Part shown: in pieces, positions 17,801 to 25,031 of the stretch | How positions within the stretch are numbered: position 1 is the stretch's first letter | Layout of the letters: each line of letters begins with the position of its first letter | Source: an uncultured bacterium | GTDB lineage: Bacteria > Patescibacteriota > Dojkabacteria > CALFHW01 | Reading direction: 5' to 3' | Assembly (NCBI GenBank): GCA_937876695.1 | Contig: CALFHW010000074.1 | Coordinates: 1 to 29,219 of the forward strand | Length of the DNA: 29,219 nucleotides | Translations under genes and position numbers: made by a program | Notes under the pieces: model-generated | Databases searched by the model: none | Seen by the model: the letters and a program-made list of their open reading frames with translations, nothing else | Told to the model about the DNA's origin: nothing

Positions 17801-18656
17801 GTGATAAAGTCTTAGTTATCTCTTGACCGCAAATACTTGCTGCTAGGCTTGACATGGCGTTGTTGTCACTAGCACTTACCGCGCCCAAGACATTATGCGC
17901 AGCTGCGTCTGCAATCGGAGCATCGGACTGCACCAAGATTATTTTTTCTAAGGGCTTGTAGTCGGCTAGGTTTTTGTACTGGTACTTTTCTGCTAGTTTA
18001 GCACCGCTGTTGATCAACAGCTCCAAAGACTCAGGCTTCTGCCCGCTTGCAGTCAAGCTATTAAAATCAACCGTGTATCTGCCGGAATTGTTCATCACCG
18101 TACTGATTGGCCTGCCACCTGGGCCAGCATTTAATGTAAGAATTGAGTCATCATAGTTTATAACATTGGATTCAACTTGCCCATAAGCTGGATCAGGGGT
18201 CTTGATATCTTCTGGGATCTGGCCAGTTGTAAAACTCTTAATTTCAGCTGCTTTTCCATTTATAACGCCGGCGATCCTGAAATAATATGTAGAATCAGCA
18301 CGTAGTCCTGAAATAGTTACATGATGGGTATTTCTATAGTTATTTGCAGGTGTACCCAGCTCCAGCACTGGGGTTTGCTTAATTAACTCCTCATTATCTC
18401 TATCGTCTTCATAAAACTTTTTTCCTAACTGGGCGAAAACAACCGGCCAATTATCACTCTCTTGATAAATGACCGCTCCCTGATAGGCATTATCTGATAT
18501 CCAGGTAATGGTTGCCGAACTATCAGTAAGATTAGTAATGCGTACATCCCTTATCGAAATATTTGCATCTTGCACCGCCAAATAACCAATTAGCAGAGTA
18601 ACCAATACAAAAGGAATCATTAGCAAAAGTGCATACAACTTCTGATTTCTAGTCAT
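14838..18656 (-). CDS. Large membrane-anchored surface protein with FN3, SH3-like and GWNL repeats
   Basis: About 1272 residues from the ATG I choose (an in-frame TTG at 18713 is also open but abuts a terminator stem). Numbered from the TTG: a membrane helix about 27-47; a fibronectin type III domain 54-162; an SH3-like domain 309-377 (LNLRRFPG...GWAAVNFL); a second weaker SH3-like stretch about 425-507; a long cysteine-containing unique region; a calcium-loop motif DSNGNGIKDAGE at 1078-1089; and two C-terminal repeats starting SGWNLIHLPL (about 1112) and NGWNLVGIING (about 1208), each closing with a GxxF/YFI segment. The layout suggests a cell-surface adhesin or scaffold. No enzymatic motif is seen. 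Confidence 0.85.
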   Translation of the reverse strand: MTRNQKLYALLLMIPFVLVTLLIGYLAVQDANISIRDVRITNLTDSSATITWISDNAYQGAVIYQESDNWPVVFAQLGKKFYEDDRDNEELIKQTPVLELGTPANNYRNTHHVTISGLRADSTYYFRIAGVINGKAAEIKSFTTGQIPEDIKTPDPAYGQVESNVINYDDSILTLNAGPGGRPISTVMNNSGRYTVDFNSLTASGQKPESLELLINSGAKLAEKYQYKNLADYKPLEKIILVQSDAPIADAAAHNVLGAVSASDNNAMSSLAASICGQEITKTLSLKTIDQLNLRRFPGLTGAIVNSFAKDTSLYVLAGTEALPRTVDCVNEDGYSWIQVSTHPEGQSAQSGWAAVNFLTQNPQSETNNNDNSSARGHSEGERINFCESFEGEGPYYMTTKAGQTTYTYKSPPIIEGFLGSDTDYEVGLNKADAYGVAGLPYTISPGRIVKVADCTVLQGDSINEKQWLKVQSLDDINSGWASYGQLVVMGEADPDAIDYENETLAIESRFRKGFREFIQERPSLSRLFDSQDFTYPMEPLLQSCVDPGYRVKQSEIISVSYDSQARVNNPFFTTVLEFMADNYTGPESIRFTNTLCRNSNMWVMQCNFSYSITESDAGRQGECGEPSDLNQVRPDLRFITGIDTDQPEERLTDLEFIKEHIDIRPCGDQLNSILSKMNTTDLTNNIWLFDQTRKLGAIAGNVNGMTIINPLYYDRDSRRLESIERYREGLLRHMGVETGRIGTYRLENSCIYLRETNNGVISFLIQDAFLPNQVLRQLNLGLINRCVTNREYDASYIEINDSLTIEDFYVFALRFGTFSNTCWLHPKQDNTQNENTSLVGIAVVDQIVRLDNTRYQEIAINNQARGLDELAYFKSYANNSCTGRGVKLNESMYWGECVRAGTEGTLSLLEARRLIGYSILDQYANDGPGVRRDQTGPGLPSERDYYHIFQTLDGCKNWQKDSIGNKKYRKPETPSVVMCGPPGSGSMIPGGLSSIGQKSLTPMSIAPKVLGQSQAQQPAQPLEVTESGRYSFFENGEKIAEQDVIVSDEKVEIRLFVDSNGNGIKDAGEEYYAGERQVNLTKEANLEEFSLNSGWNLIHLPLIDARGEGAVNSAAKLVDYWNEQGADVRHVARFIGGQFQIYSQRETGTQYTQDFELVPGEGIFVLNRAENVNVSFSGKRYDGSLPLKLQNGWNLVGIINGGLDVNSEELLKKTEGQGINADTISQFESASYQSVIRKDGLLFGNNFKIVDKRGYFIKVDSGSAKEFDPGK

Positions 18657-18661
18657 AGCCA

Positions 18662-18690
18662 ATGCTAATCGATTAGAAAGCTTTTGTAAA
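18662..18690 (-). promoter_or_regulatory. Candidate promoter for the large surface protein
   Basis: On the minus strand -35 TTTACA (18685-18690), exactly 17 nt, -10 TAGCAT (18662-18667), then five bases to the ATG at 18656. It lies inside the region that would be coding if the upstream TTG were used. With the terminator just upstream, it favours the ATG start and a leaderless message. Confidence 0.4.
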
Positions 18691-18715
18691 TGATGCTTAA
18701 ACCACTTGTACAAGA

Positions 18716-18744
18716 AAGCCCCCTGGGTTATGTACAGGGGGCTT
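18716..18744 (-). terminator. Intrinsic terminator of the DUF5648 secreted-protein gene
   Basis: A perfect 10-bp stem (18716-18725 with 18735-18744, AAGCCCCCTG / CAGGGGGCTT) with a 9-nt loop. On the minus strand it is followed by TTTCTTG. It lies 38 nt after the stop codon of the secreted-protein gene at 18783 and just before the large surface gene. The T-tract is short, so efficiency is uncertain. Confidence 0.75.
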
Positions 18745-18782
18745 GGACACTGGCTTATTGATGAATAGCTAGCTGCTAGAGC

Positions 18783-19206
18783 TTACTTAGCGTAGTAACC
18801 TACACCCTCATATTTCCAGTTAGGGTTGCCGGCGACGATGGCGTTCTTCTCATTTACGTCCTTAGTCCAGAAATGTGACTTGTAACTCGCACCATAGAAT
18901 CTATAGACTGGCGCAAAACCTGCTCCAACCGTAGTCTTAGCGTAGTATGCGATTCCTTGGTAACTCCAATTCTTGTTGGTAGCGATCAAAGTGTTCTTCT
19001 CGCCAGCATCCATAGTGTAGAAATGAGAATTGTAGGCTGCGCTATAGAATCTATAGACGGCGGCAAAGCCTGTAGCAGGACCTGTGCTGGCATTGAAGGC
19101 AACCCCTTCATACTTCCAATTGGCAGAGTTATTGGCGATCAAATTGTCCCTCTCTGCCTTGTCCATAGTATAGAAATGCGAGGTCTTTCTTTTATTTAGA
19201 AATCTG
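18783..19206 (-). repeat. Three tandem ~150-bp coding repeats
   Basis: The DNA encoding the DUF5648-type units repeats at about 150-bp spacing. Shared blocks include the segments for RFY(N)SHFYTMD and NW(K/S)Y(E/Q)G. The first unit (highest coordinates) is the most diverged (YRFLNKRKTSHFY), and the third carries SHFWTKD. This fits internal duplication. Confidence 0.8.
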
Positions 19207-19940
19207 TAGATAGGCGCTGTAGTTGCAACAGGCGTCTGACCAGGCTCAATGGCTTGACAGACAACACTGGCATTATCGAAATCAGAGTAAGATGACAAAT
19301 TAGCCAAGCTGGTTGTATCTAGATAATGACCAAATCCTATACTCAATGGGCCTGTATGGGTAGTTGACCTCTGCCCTATTACGATATAGTTTGTTCCGTC
19401 AGTTGAGTAATAAGCTTTCATAACACTTCCAGATCTAACAATTCGTAAATATATGTTGCTTCTATCTGAGATATTTAGTGATTGGACTTGCGGTGTACCT
19501 GTGACACTTTTAAATCTCAATGTTGCCTGGCCGCCTGAAACACGAACAAACTCTATATTGAATTCGTGGGTGTAGCCGCTACTGACAAGTCCCATAATTG
19601 CGTATACCTTTGTCTCGCTACCGCCGACTATTGGCATATTTGCCATATAAGCAGTTGCCGTCATATCGCCGGTTAGAGTGCTTACTGAAGATGCATACGA
19701 CTCTGTGTTGGCAATCGAGAGGTTATTTGCTGCTGTTCTAAGCCTGTTGGAAACGGAGCTAGGAGCAATACCGTAGAAAGTGGAGTATGTATTCTGAAAA
19801 CCACCATCAAAATTATCACTGAAGTTGTTGCAGCCTGCTGCTGAGACCTGGCTAATATTACCCGCGTCATTTCCCCATCCTAGAAAAGGTGAAACTAGCA
19901 CTACTGCACCCAAAGCTGCTGAAATTAGTTTAGTGTTCAT
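18783..19940 (-). CDS. Secreted concanavalin-like protein with three DUF5648-type repeats
   Basis: 385 residues from the ATG giving MNTKLISAALGAVVLVSPF, a clear signal peptide (cleavage near VSAAG). A TTG 16 codons upstream is open but would spoil the signal. The central part (about 40-235) has the look of a concanavalin/LamG-like beta-sandwich (FSDNFDGG..., YLRIVRSGSVMKAYYSTDG). The C-terminal 141 residues are three tandem repeats of about 50 residues with the pattern VYRFY...SHFYTMD..E...W.YEG.AYYAK, matching DUF5648, a repeat found in secreted proteins. Carbohydrate or surface binding is likely by inference. It ends before a good terminator and is probably monocistronic. Confidence 0.88.
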   Translation of the reverse strand: MNTKLISAALGAVVLVSPFLGWGNDAGNISQVSAAGCNNFSDNFDGGFQNTYSTFYGIAPSSVSNRLRTAANNLSIANTESYASSVSTLTGDMTATAYMANMPIVGGSETKVYAIMGLVSSGYTHEFNIEFVRVSGGQATLRFKSVTGTPQVQSLNISDRSNIYLRIVRSGSVMKAYYSTDGTNYIVIGQRSTTHTGPLSIGFGHYLDTTSLANLSSYSDFDNASVVCQAIEPGQTPVATTAPIYRFLNKRKTSHFYTMDKAERDNLIANNSANWKYEGVAFNASTGPATGFAAVYRFYSAAYNSHFYTMDAGEKNTLIATNKNWSYQGIAYYAKTTVGAGFAPVYRFYGASYKSHFWTKDVNEKNAIVAGNPNWKYEGVGYYAK

Positions 19941-19977
19941 AATACTTACGAAATAAATAGAATAAAAGTAATAATGA

Positions 19978-20032
19978 ATTATATGCAATATAGCGTATAT
20001 ATACTTGACGAGTTAGATTTATGTTTGGACAT
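19978..20032 (-). promoter_or_regulatory. Promoter and TTTGGACAT site upstream of the secreted-protein gene
   Basis: A perfect -10 TATAAT on the minus strand (19978-19983) lies 37 nt before the ATG at 19940. The -35 is poor (AAGTAT/CAAGTA). An exact TTTGGACAT (20024-20032, reading ATGTCCAAA in the direction of transcription) lies 40 nt upstream of the -10, a typical place for an activator site. Confidence 0.45.
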
Positions 20033-20171
20033 CAATAGACATGTCACCTAGGTGGCTTCTGAAACATTGACACAGAGGCTAATCAAGGCAAGGATTAATC
20101 AAATAGTAGTTTCAGATCCAGCCAAACAAAGCCCTCATCTGATAGCCTTGTCTAGAGGGTAATTCCGCGTT

Positions 20172-20187
20172 TGTCCAAATGTCCAAA
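20172..20187. repeat. Tandem TGTCCAAA direct repeat
   Basis: Two adjacent copies of TGTCCAAA (20172-20179 and 20180-20187), the second forming an exact ATGTCCAAA. It lies just after the stop codon of P1. The rest of 19984-20203 contains a CACCTAGGTG palindrome (20045-20054) and a weak 7-bp inverted pair (CTGAAAC/GTTTCAG) but no gene. Confidence 0.7.
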
Positions 20188-20203
20188 CAAGCCCAAAGGA
20201 GAT

Positions 20204-21586
20204 CTACTTGCCCCTCAATCTCTTTCTGTGCCTATCTCTTCTAGTTTCCCCAGGTTTACCATTGATTTGTCTTGATACCCTTGATAAACGCCATGAGAGA
20301 TTTATGTTACTTTCGGGACCATTCCGAAGCTTACCTAGTTTATCAAACCTCTCCAGTTCTGCTTCGAGATTATTCTCGGTATAAGGTGGCTGCCAACCTA
20401 TTACTTCTCCATTAAGCAAATTAGTTAGATAGTCAGCTGATGCTTCGAAACCATTGATTGCAAAAAGTATTTTATTAATTACATTAGATCTGACAATATC
20501 CAAATCGGGAGATTTATACGATAAATACTCAGCTTCTAATAATGCAATCAGTCTGTTATAGGAAATTATATTTGTCACATATTGGCTATACCTTTTGCGA
20601 AAATACTCACTGCCTTTAAACAACGATTTATCATCAATAGACTCACGCAATCTGCTGGTAGTAACATGAGTCGCAGTTATGGTCCAGTTGATCGCGCCTG
20701 TAGCCAAATCAGAAAGATACTCAAATACTTTATGCTGTTTCATGCGTGCATCATCTAGGCTAGATTCCGTTGAGCTATTCAGGTGCTTTGCTTTCTTTGA
20801 TTTTTGTGCTTGATAAGCAGTAATAAAATCCTGCTCTTTTGAGGCAGATAAGAAGTAAGCAGAGACTACGTTATCGGTGAACAGTGTTAGTAGTTCAGCT
20901 AATCGAGTACCATCTTTCTCCTCAATGACCTCTCGATCAGGGTTCGATAGCAACTGCTCTACCCCATACTTAGCGAGGTTATGTAGGACCACATGTGCAT
21001 CATACTTATCTACAAGACATTCAAAATACTCTGCACCGGTTGCCGGCCCCGCCTGGACACAGCCATCTGTCATATCTATAACTGTATTTGTGATGCTTTT
21101 GGCAAGTTGATACCAATGCTCGGTCTCAACTTCTAATCTTTGCCAGCGATCAACAGCAATATTTGCCGCGAACATCTCACTAGCGATTCTGGCCTGATCA
21201 AGTAGCAAATGTCTTTTTGTTTTAGGGTGATCCGTTAATTCTGCCTGGCCGGAAACGAAGTCATGGAAAGCAAACATCCCTAAATTAGCCTCCACCATAT
21301 CACTAGGGTACTTTTTGGCGAGGCGACGCACCGCCTTTGTAAACCTTTTCAATATATTGCTACCGTCTCCAACCCCTCCAAGATAGCGATTATCTGTAAG
21401 CCTATCCCAGCTAACGCTTTCATGGAGAGCTGATAACTCCTGAAGCAAAGCTTGAGCATTTATTGGCTTAGCAATAAACTTATCTATTTCATCATATGGA
21501 ACATAAAACAAACAGCTCTGCCCCACATTTTGATGAGCTTCTGGCCTTCGTGATCTTTCTCCTTTATCCTCTCCCTGTAGGTCCAA
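20204..21586 (-). CDS. Unknown ~460-residue protein P1, paralogue of P2 (27747-29111)
   Basis: A 460-residue, mostly helical, soluble protein that I do not recognise. It is clearly related to P2 along most of its length. Shared blocks are RYLGGVGDGSNILKRFTKAVR (about 67-87; P2 has NYLGGEGNPSRIIKRFTKAMR), TKRHLLLDQARIA, DKYDAHVVLHNLAK, DGTRLAELLTLFTDN followed by VVSAYFLS, and LLEAEYLS. The C-terminal 22 residues are strongly basic (GETRRDRHRKRLRGK), suggesting nucleic-acid or polyanion binding. The start is TTG: no ATG exists before residue 96, and alignment with P2 needs this N terminus. TAGGT upstream is a weak ribosome site. It has its own promoter sharing a 15-nt block with P2. Confidence 0.82.
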   Translation of the reverse strand: MDLQGEDKGERSRRPEAHQNVGQSCLFYVPYDEIDKFIAKPINAQALLQELSALHESVSWDRLTDNRYLGGVGDGSNILKRFTKAVRRLAKKYPSDMVEANLGMFAFHDFVSGQAELTDHPKTKRHLLLDQARIASEMFAANIAVDRWQRLEVETEHWYQLAKSITNTVIDMTDGCVQAGPATGAEYFECLVDKYDAHVVLHNLAKYGVEQLLSNPDREVIEEKDGTRLAELLTLFTDNVVSAYFLSASKEQDFITAYQAQKSKKAKHLNSSTESSLDDARMKQHKVFEYLSDLATGAINWTITATHVTTSRLRESIDDKSLFKGSEYFRKRYSQYVTNIISYNRLIALLEAEYLSYKSPDLDIVRSNVINKILFAINGFEASADYLTNLLNGEVIGWQPPYTENNLEAELERFDKLGKLRNGPESNINLSWRLSRVSRQINGKPGETRRDRHRKRLRGK

Positions 21587-21613
21587 ACTATCTACCTAAT
21601 AATTTACTCACGT

Positions 21614-21628
21614 ATTATACACTATAGT
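21614..21628 (-). promoter_or_regulatory. P1 promoter with TATAGT element fused to the -10
   Basis: The 15-nt block ATTATACACTATAGT (plus strand) is identical to the block at 29141-29155 before P2. In the direction of transcription it reads ACTATAGTGTATAAT: an 8-bp perfect palindrome ACTATAGT joined to a perfect -10. The -35 is weak (ACTAAT), so activation or repression at the palindrome is likely. The leader to the TTG start is about 20 nt. Confidence 0.65.
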
Positions 21629-21684
21629 GGGTATATATTAGTAATTCGCTAATTCCGTTTTGGCAGATATGCAGTTACTTTTCT

Positions 21685-23949
21685 CTAATCGACTTTCAGT
21701 ATCCTTTGCTTCAGCTCAATTACTGCAGGTAATATGAACTTACTCAAAACTACAAGGTATGGATTTGGAGCTATAGAATTAGCAGTGATATGTGCTAATA
21801 CTCGCTGAATATCACCTGTATTACTGTATGCGAATTCCGGATCTAAGACGCCTGGGGTTTGCATACTCCCTAGCTCTTCATACAATCTATTTGAAATAGC
21901 GATGATCTCATCATCTGCGTGGATAGCTGAATTCAAGGCATCTGCAAATTCCGGGCTGAGATTAATAGAACCGGCTGACTTTGCCGCTAATAATCCTACC
22001 GCCCGCTGGCGATTATTTGCAAAGTAGCTATCGAGTGAGTCCATTGCGGCTGTTAAACCTATGCCTGCGATTTCATCTAAGGTGCTTAAAACCATGAATC
22101 TGGCTTCCATATCAACCTGAATTATTTCGACCAATTCTTGCTTTTTAGCTTCTGAAAATACGCTAATAAGTGTTTGCTGCATTAGCTGAATGTATTCTGC
22201 TTCGAGATCTGGACTCAAAAGACGAGCTGGGATCCGTCCCAAAACGCCTCTCAGCCTAGCATCTGGTTTGTCCTCCATGCCAATTATCTTCGCTTGGGCA
22301 AATACCGCTGTCATAGGGTCTAAAGGCAGTTTTTTCTCAATGCTTCTTCGTGTATAGTCCTGCATTTTCTTCACGATATTCCTGATTAGCTGCCAATTCA
22401 GCGAGGATGATGATTCCAAAACAACTTTGTAATCTAATGGGATCTGTTTACCAGAGCGAGGTTCAAATATCGTAATCCCATTAAATAAAAAACTTAATAA
22501 GTTCGCAGAGGCTGCGGCTGCTTTTTCAGCTTCCTTCGGATCTGCATATTGAACTCTGCCTGAAGCCTGATTATCTAAAACCGTCAGATATGACCTAATA
22601 AAGAGCGACCAGGAGGTCTGAGCCAGATCTTCAATAGCTGTAAATATTACAGGCTTGGTAGTTTCAAACTGGACTTCCTTAAGATACTGCTGCAGCTTGG
22701 GACTGTCTTCTTCTCTATCAACTAGCTTAATTACTTTTTTTCTAGCAAGATCTGCGTAAATTGCACCTAAATATGGCGTATCCAGAATTGCTACTCGCTT
22801 TTTATCCCCCGCTGCCAGGACCTGTTTCTGCCAATCATCATAACCTGGAACGATACACACTCTCTCAATAGGTCGGTAGTGAAGATTATCTAATAAATTC
22901 AGCAGCTCATTTGGCACATAGCTCAGACCCATATGAGCGCTGGCAAAGATAAATACTTGGAGCATCCCGCCTGTATAGAGAAGAGATTGTGGGTAGCCGA
23001 TACCGCGCGAGAATGCCCCAGCAAGTCTTTTATAGTAGGCAAAATTGACTTGGTACTCTCTTCTGACTGTATTATCGACATAATGCCTAAGTATATCCAG
23101 TTGGGAGAGTTTATAAGCAGCAGGTATGCTACCTTCCGAATCACCAACTATATTTTGGTTTGGCGCAAACTTATAGCCAGCCAGAACAGAATCAATATTC
23201 TCACGATTATCCCCCTCAGCCCATCTATGTTTAAAACCAACCATACTCTGCTTGGGATTGTGGTTAATCGTTTCCAAGACCACTAGTTCGTACTCAATCC
23301 TGTTTAACCGACCACCTATAGAAGTGTATACGCCCTCAGGCTCAACTAAACCCGCCTCATCTGAGTGGACAAAATTTTCTGTAATTGTTGTTTTTCCTGC
23401 TCCAGGGACGCCAGTCAGCTCAGTTCCATACTCTATCGAGTCTATTATCTGGTTTTGCCTACCATCCCTCCGATTTCCCCTAAGCAAATCACTTTCGCTA
23501 ATCCCCGCTGCACACTCATTAAATGCTGACTGTGCTGTCTCAATGACTACATTTCTCTGCTGCTCAATGTCTGTAGCATTAAAATTTAAGTTTCTATTTG
23601 GTGGCCACCCCTCAAAGACCACTGTGTAAAATTTCATTTTGATACTGCCGTCCCTATAAGTTTTTTCCCCATTTGGGATCAGAATTATTTTGCTCCCGTT
23701 GGCTTGAGTTTCGGTGATGACTCCAGATAAATTCTCGTGCATTTGTATATATCCAGACTGCTCGGTAACTTTCTTGCTACTCTCCGTCTGCTTAAGTTCA
23801 CTAGCAACTGTCTGAGTATCAAATAAAGCGAGGTTATCGGCAAGAATTTCCTGTCTAGTTGGGTCATAGAAGTCAGTAAACTGCCTGTCAGCGCCATTAA
23901 CTACTGACTCAGTTCTGCCTTTTCTGCCTTCCCCTGAATTTATTCCCAT
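21685..23949 (-). CDS. Large P-loop NTPase-like protein of unknown function
   Basis: A 754-residue soluble protein. A clear Walker A, GVPGAGKTT, is at 180-188, within TELTGVPGAGKTTIT. No typical Walker B can be assigned with confidence; RVAILDTPYLGAIYADL and KPVIFTAIEDLA are candidates. The N-terminal 130 residues include a predicted beta region (GSIKMKFYTVVFEGWPP). The C-terminal 350 residues are helix-rich with no motif I recognise. It is 17 nt after the winged-helix regulator gene, so the two are almost certainly co-transcribed and may act as a pair. Relation to kinases, zeta-like toxins or STAND ATPases cannot be decided by eye. Confidence 0.8.
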   Translation of the reverse strand: MGINSGEGRKGRTESVVNGADRQFTDFYDPTRQEILADNLALFDTQTVASELKQTESSKKVTEQSGYIQMHENLSGVITETQANGSKIILIPNGEKTYRDGSIKMKFYTVVFEGWPPNRNLNFNATDIEQQRNVVIETAQSAFNECAAGISESDLLRGNRRDGRQNQIIDSIEYGTELTGVPGAGKTTITENFVHSDEAGLVEPEGVYTSIGGRLNRIEYELVVLETINHNPKQSMVGFKHRWAEGDNRENIDSVLAGYKFAPNQNIVGDSEGSIPAAYKLSQLDILRHYVDNTVRREYQVNFAYYKRLAGAFSRGIGYPQSLLYTGGMLQVFIFASAHMGLSYVPNELLNLLDNLHYRPIERVCIVPGYDDWQKQVLAAGDKKRVAILDTPYLGAIYADLARKKVIKLVDREEDSPKLQQYLKEVQFETTKPVIFTAIEDLAQTSWSLFIRSYLTVLDNQASGRVQYADPKEAEKAAAASANLLSFLFNGITIFEPRSGKQIPLDYKVVLESSSSLNWQLIRNIVKKMQDYTRRSIEKKLPLDPMTAVFAQAKIIGMEDKPDARLRGVLGRIPARLLSPDLEAEYIQLMQQTLISVFSEAKKQELVEIIQVDMEARFMVLSTLDEIAGIGLTAAMDSLDSYFANNRQRAVGLLAAKSAGSINLSPEFADALNSAIHADDEIIAISNRLYEELGSMQTPGVLDPEFAYSNTGDIQRVLAHITANSIAPNPYLVVLSKFILPAVIELKQRILKVD

Positions 23950-23966
23950 AATCTGCTAACTATTGG

Positions 23967-24980
23967 TTAAAACTTGCTATCTAAAACATAACCTTTTCCC
24001 GAGACGGAAGTGATGACGTATCTGCCGGCTACAGCCTTTTTCAGACGGTTGACGAGCTTGTAAATGGCCCACAATGTGGCCTCATGAGGACTACGCACTG
24101 CGTTTTCGATCTGGTCGATAGTCACTAACCTTCCCCTATTTTCATAGAGCAAGTTAAACACCTTCAATAACTTCCCAGATAGCTCCTCTTTGGGTACGAT
24201 GTTGTGCCTTTCAAGATAGTTCTGTAGCAGCATTGACAACGGTTTTCCTGTCTTACCGGTAATTCCCAGCTTTTTGAGCATCACTTCTGGCAGAGTCACA
24301 TAAACAGCCGCCAGCTCGCTGAGCACTAGCTTGATCTCCGGGGTCTCTAGCAGCTCAGAGAGTAGTAATCTGTCTACTCCGCCGGCTGCATGGGCGAGAT
24401 TTCCTAGCCTTTTGATCAGCCTATAGTTGCCGCCAGAAAGTTTGTGCAGTCTCTCGATCTGAGCGGAATTTAGCTCAATCTCCCAACCATGGATTTTTGC
24501 TCTTAGCTCAAGATATTCTGTAAAATGGGTGAAATCGCTCAGTGGCTGCCTCTGTATGCTTTGACCTAGTATTCCTGCGATTGCCCTGTACTTTTCGGGT
24601 TCAAGTAAGTAATTAACTCCAATAACCGAGACGAAGGTAACTCTATGATCTTTATCTAGCGCGGCTAGCTTGAGCAGCTGTGGCTCTAGGGTGAGCCTGA
24701 AAGTGTCCAGTTCGGGTATTAATACTATGATTTGTTTTTTACCCTTTTCTTTAGCTGCCAATATCTTTTTGACCGGCACCTCATCAGCACTGACGGTAAA
24801 AACCTCTACTCCATTTTCTGAAGCTAATCTCCAGGCTGCATAATCGAGGAATCTCTTATCTGCCATACCTGGCGCGGAGGTCAAACAGACATTTGCCCCA
24901 ATGCTAATGGTCTTCCAGAGACGTAGATAATCGAGTTCAAACTCGTATGGCTTGCTGTTGTACAGTTCTAAATATTTCAT
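23967..24980 (-). CDS. Regulator: degenerate AAA+-like domain fused to OmpR-type winged helix
   Basis: A 337-residue protein. Residues about 1-200 follow an ORC/Cdc6-like AAA+ order: a Walker A position with TSAPGMADKRF (35-44) that lacks the GKT lysine pattern, a Walker B-like IIVLIPELDTF (84-94), and a lid segment LSGGNYRLIKRLGNLA. Residues about 258-337 are a good OmpR/PhoB-type winged helix (LSGKLLKVFNLLYENRGRLVTIDQIE...YVITSVSGKGYVLD). I infer a DNA-binding regulator whose ATPase part is inactive or only binds a ligand. It is the first gene of a minus-strand run with the P-loop protein. Its promoter overlaps a 17-nt palindrome, suggesting autoregulation. Confidence 0.85.
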   Translation of the reverse strand: MKYLELYNSKPYEFELDYLRLWKTISIGANVCLTSAPGMADKRFLDYAAWRLASENGVEVFTVSADEVPVKKILAAKEKGKKQIIVLIPELDTFRLTLEPQLLKLAALDKDHRVTFVSVIGVNYLLEPEKYRAIAGILGQSIQRQPLSDFTHFTEYLELRAKIHGWEIELNSAQIERLHKLSGGNYRLIKRLGNLAHAAGGVDRLLLSELLETPEIKLVLSELAAVYVTLPEVMLKKLGITGKTGKPLSMLLQNYLERHNIVPKEELSGKLLKVFNLLYENRGRLVTIDQIENAVRSPHEATLWAIYKLVNRLKKAVAGRYVITSVSGKGYVLDSKF

Positions 24981-24982
24981 CC

Positions 24983-25031
24983 TATAGTATTATACTATAC
25001 CGAATATATATTGTCAATGAGTTTTGGACAT
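24983..25031 (-). promoter_or_regulatory. Regulator promoter: perfect sigma-70 elements, palindrome, TTTGGACAT site
   Basis: On the minus strand: TTGACA (25012-25017), 17-nt spacer, TATAAT (24989-24994), then eight bases to the ATG at 24980, so the transcript should be leaderless or nearly so. The palindrome TATAGTATTATACTATA (plus 24983-24999) covers the -10. An exact TTTGGACAT (25023-25031) sits five bases upstream of the -35. The two sites look like a repressor site on the core promoter and an activator site beside it. Confidence 0.8.

Noticed and set aside
18783..19206. CRISPR-like repeat array
   Set aside because: The ~150-bp periodicity encodes protein repeats in frame; there are no short identical repeats with unique spacers.
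19941..19988. TTG start of the DUF5648 protein at 19988
   Set aside because: It would place 16 aromatic-rich residues before a clean signal peptide and overlaps the -10 box; the ATG at 19940 is better.
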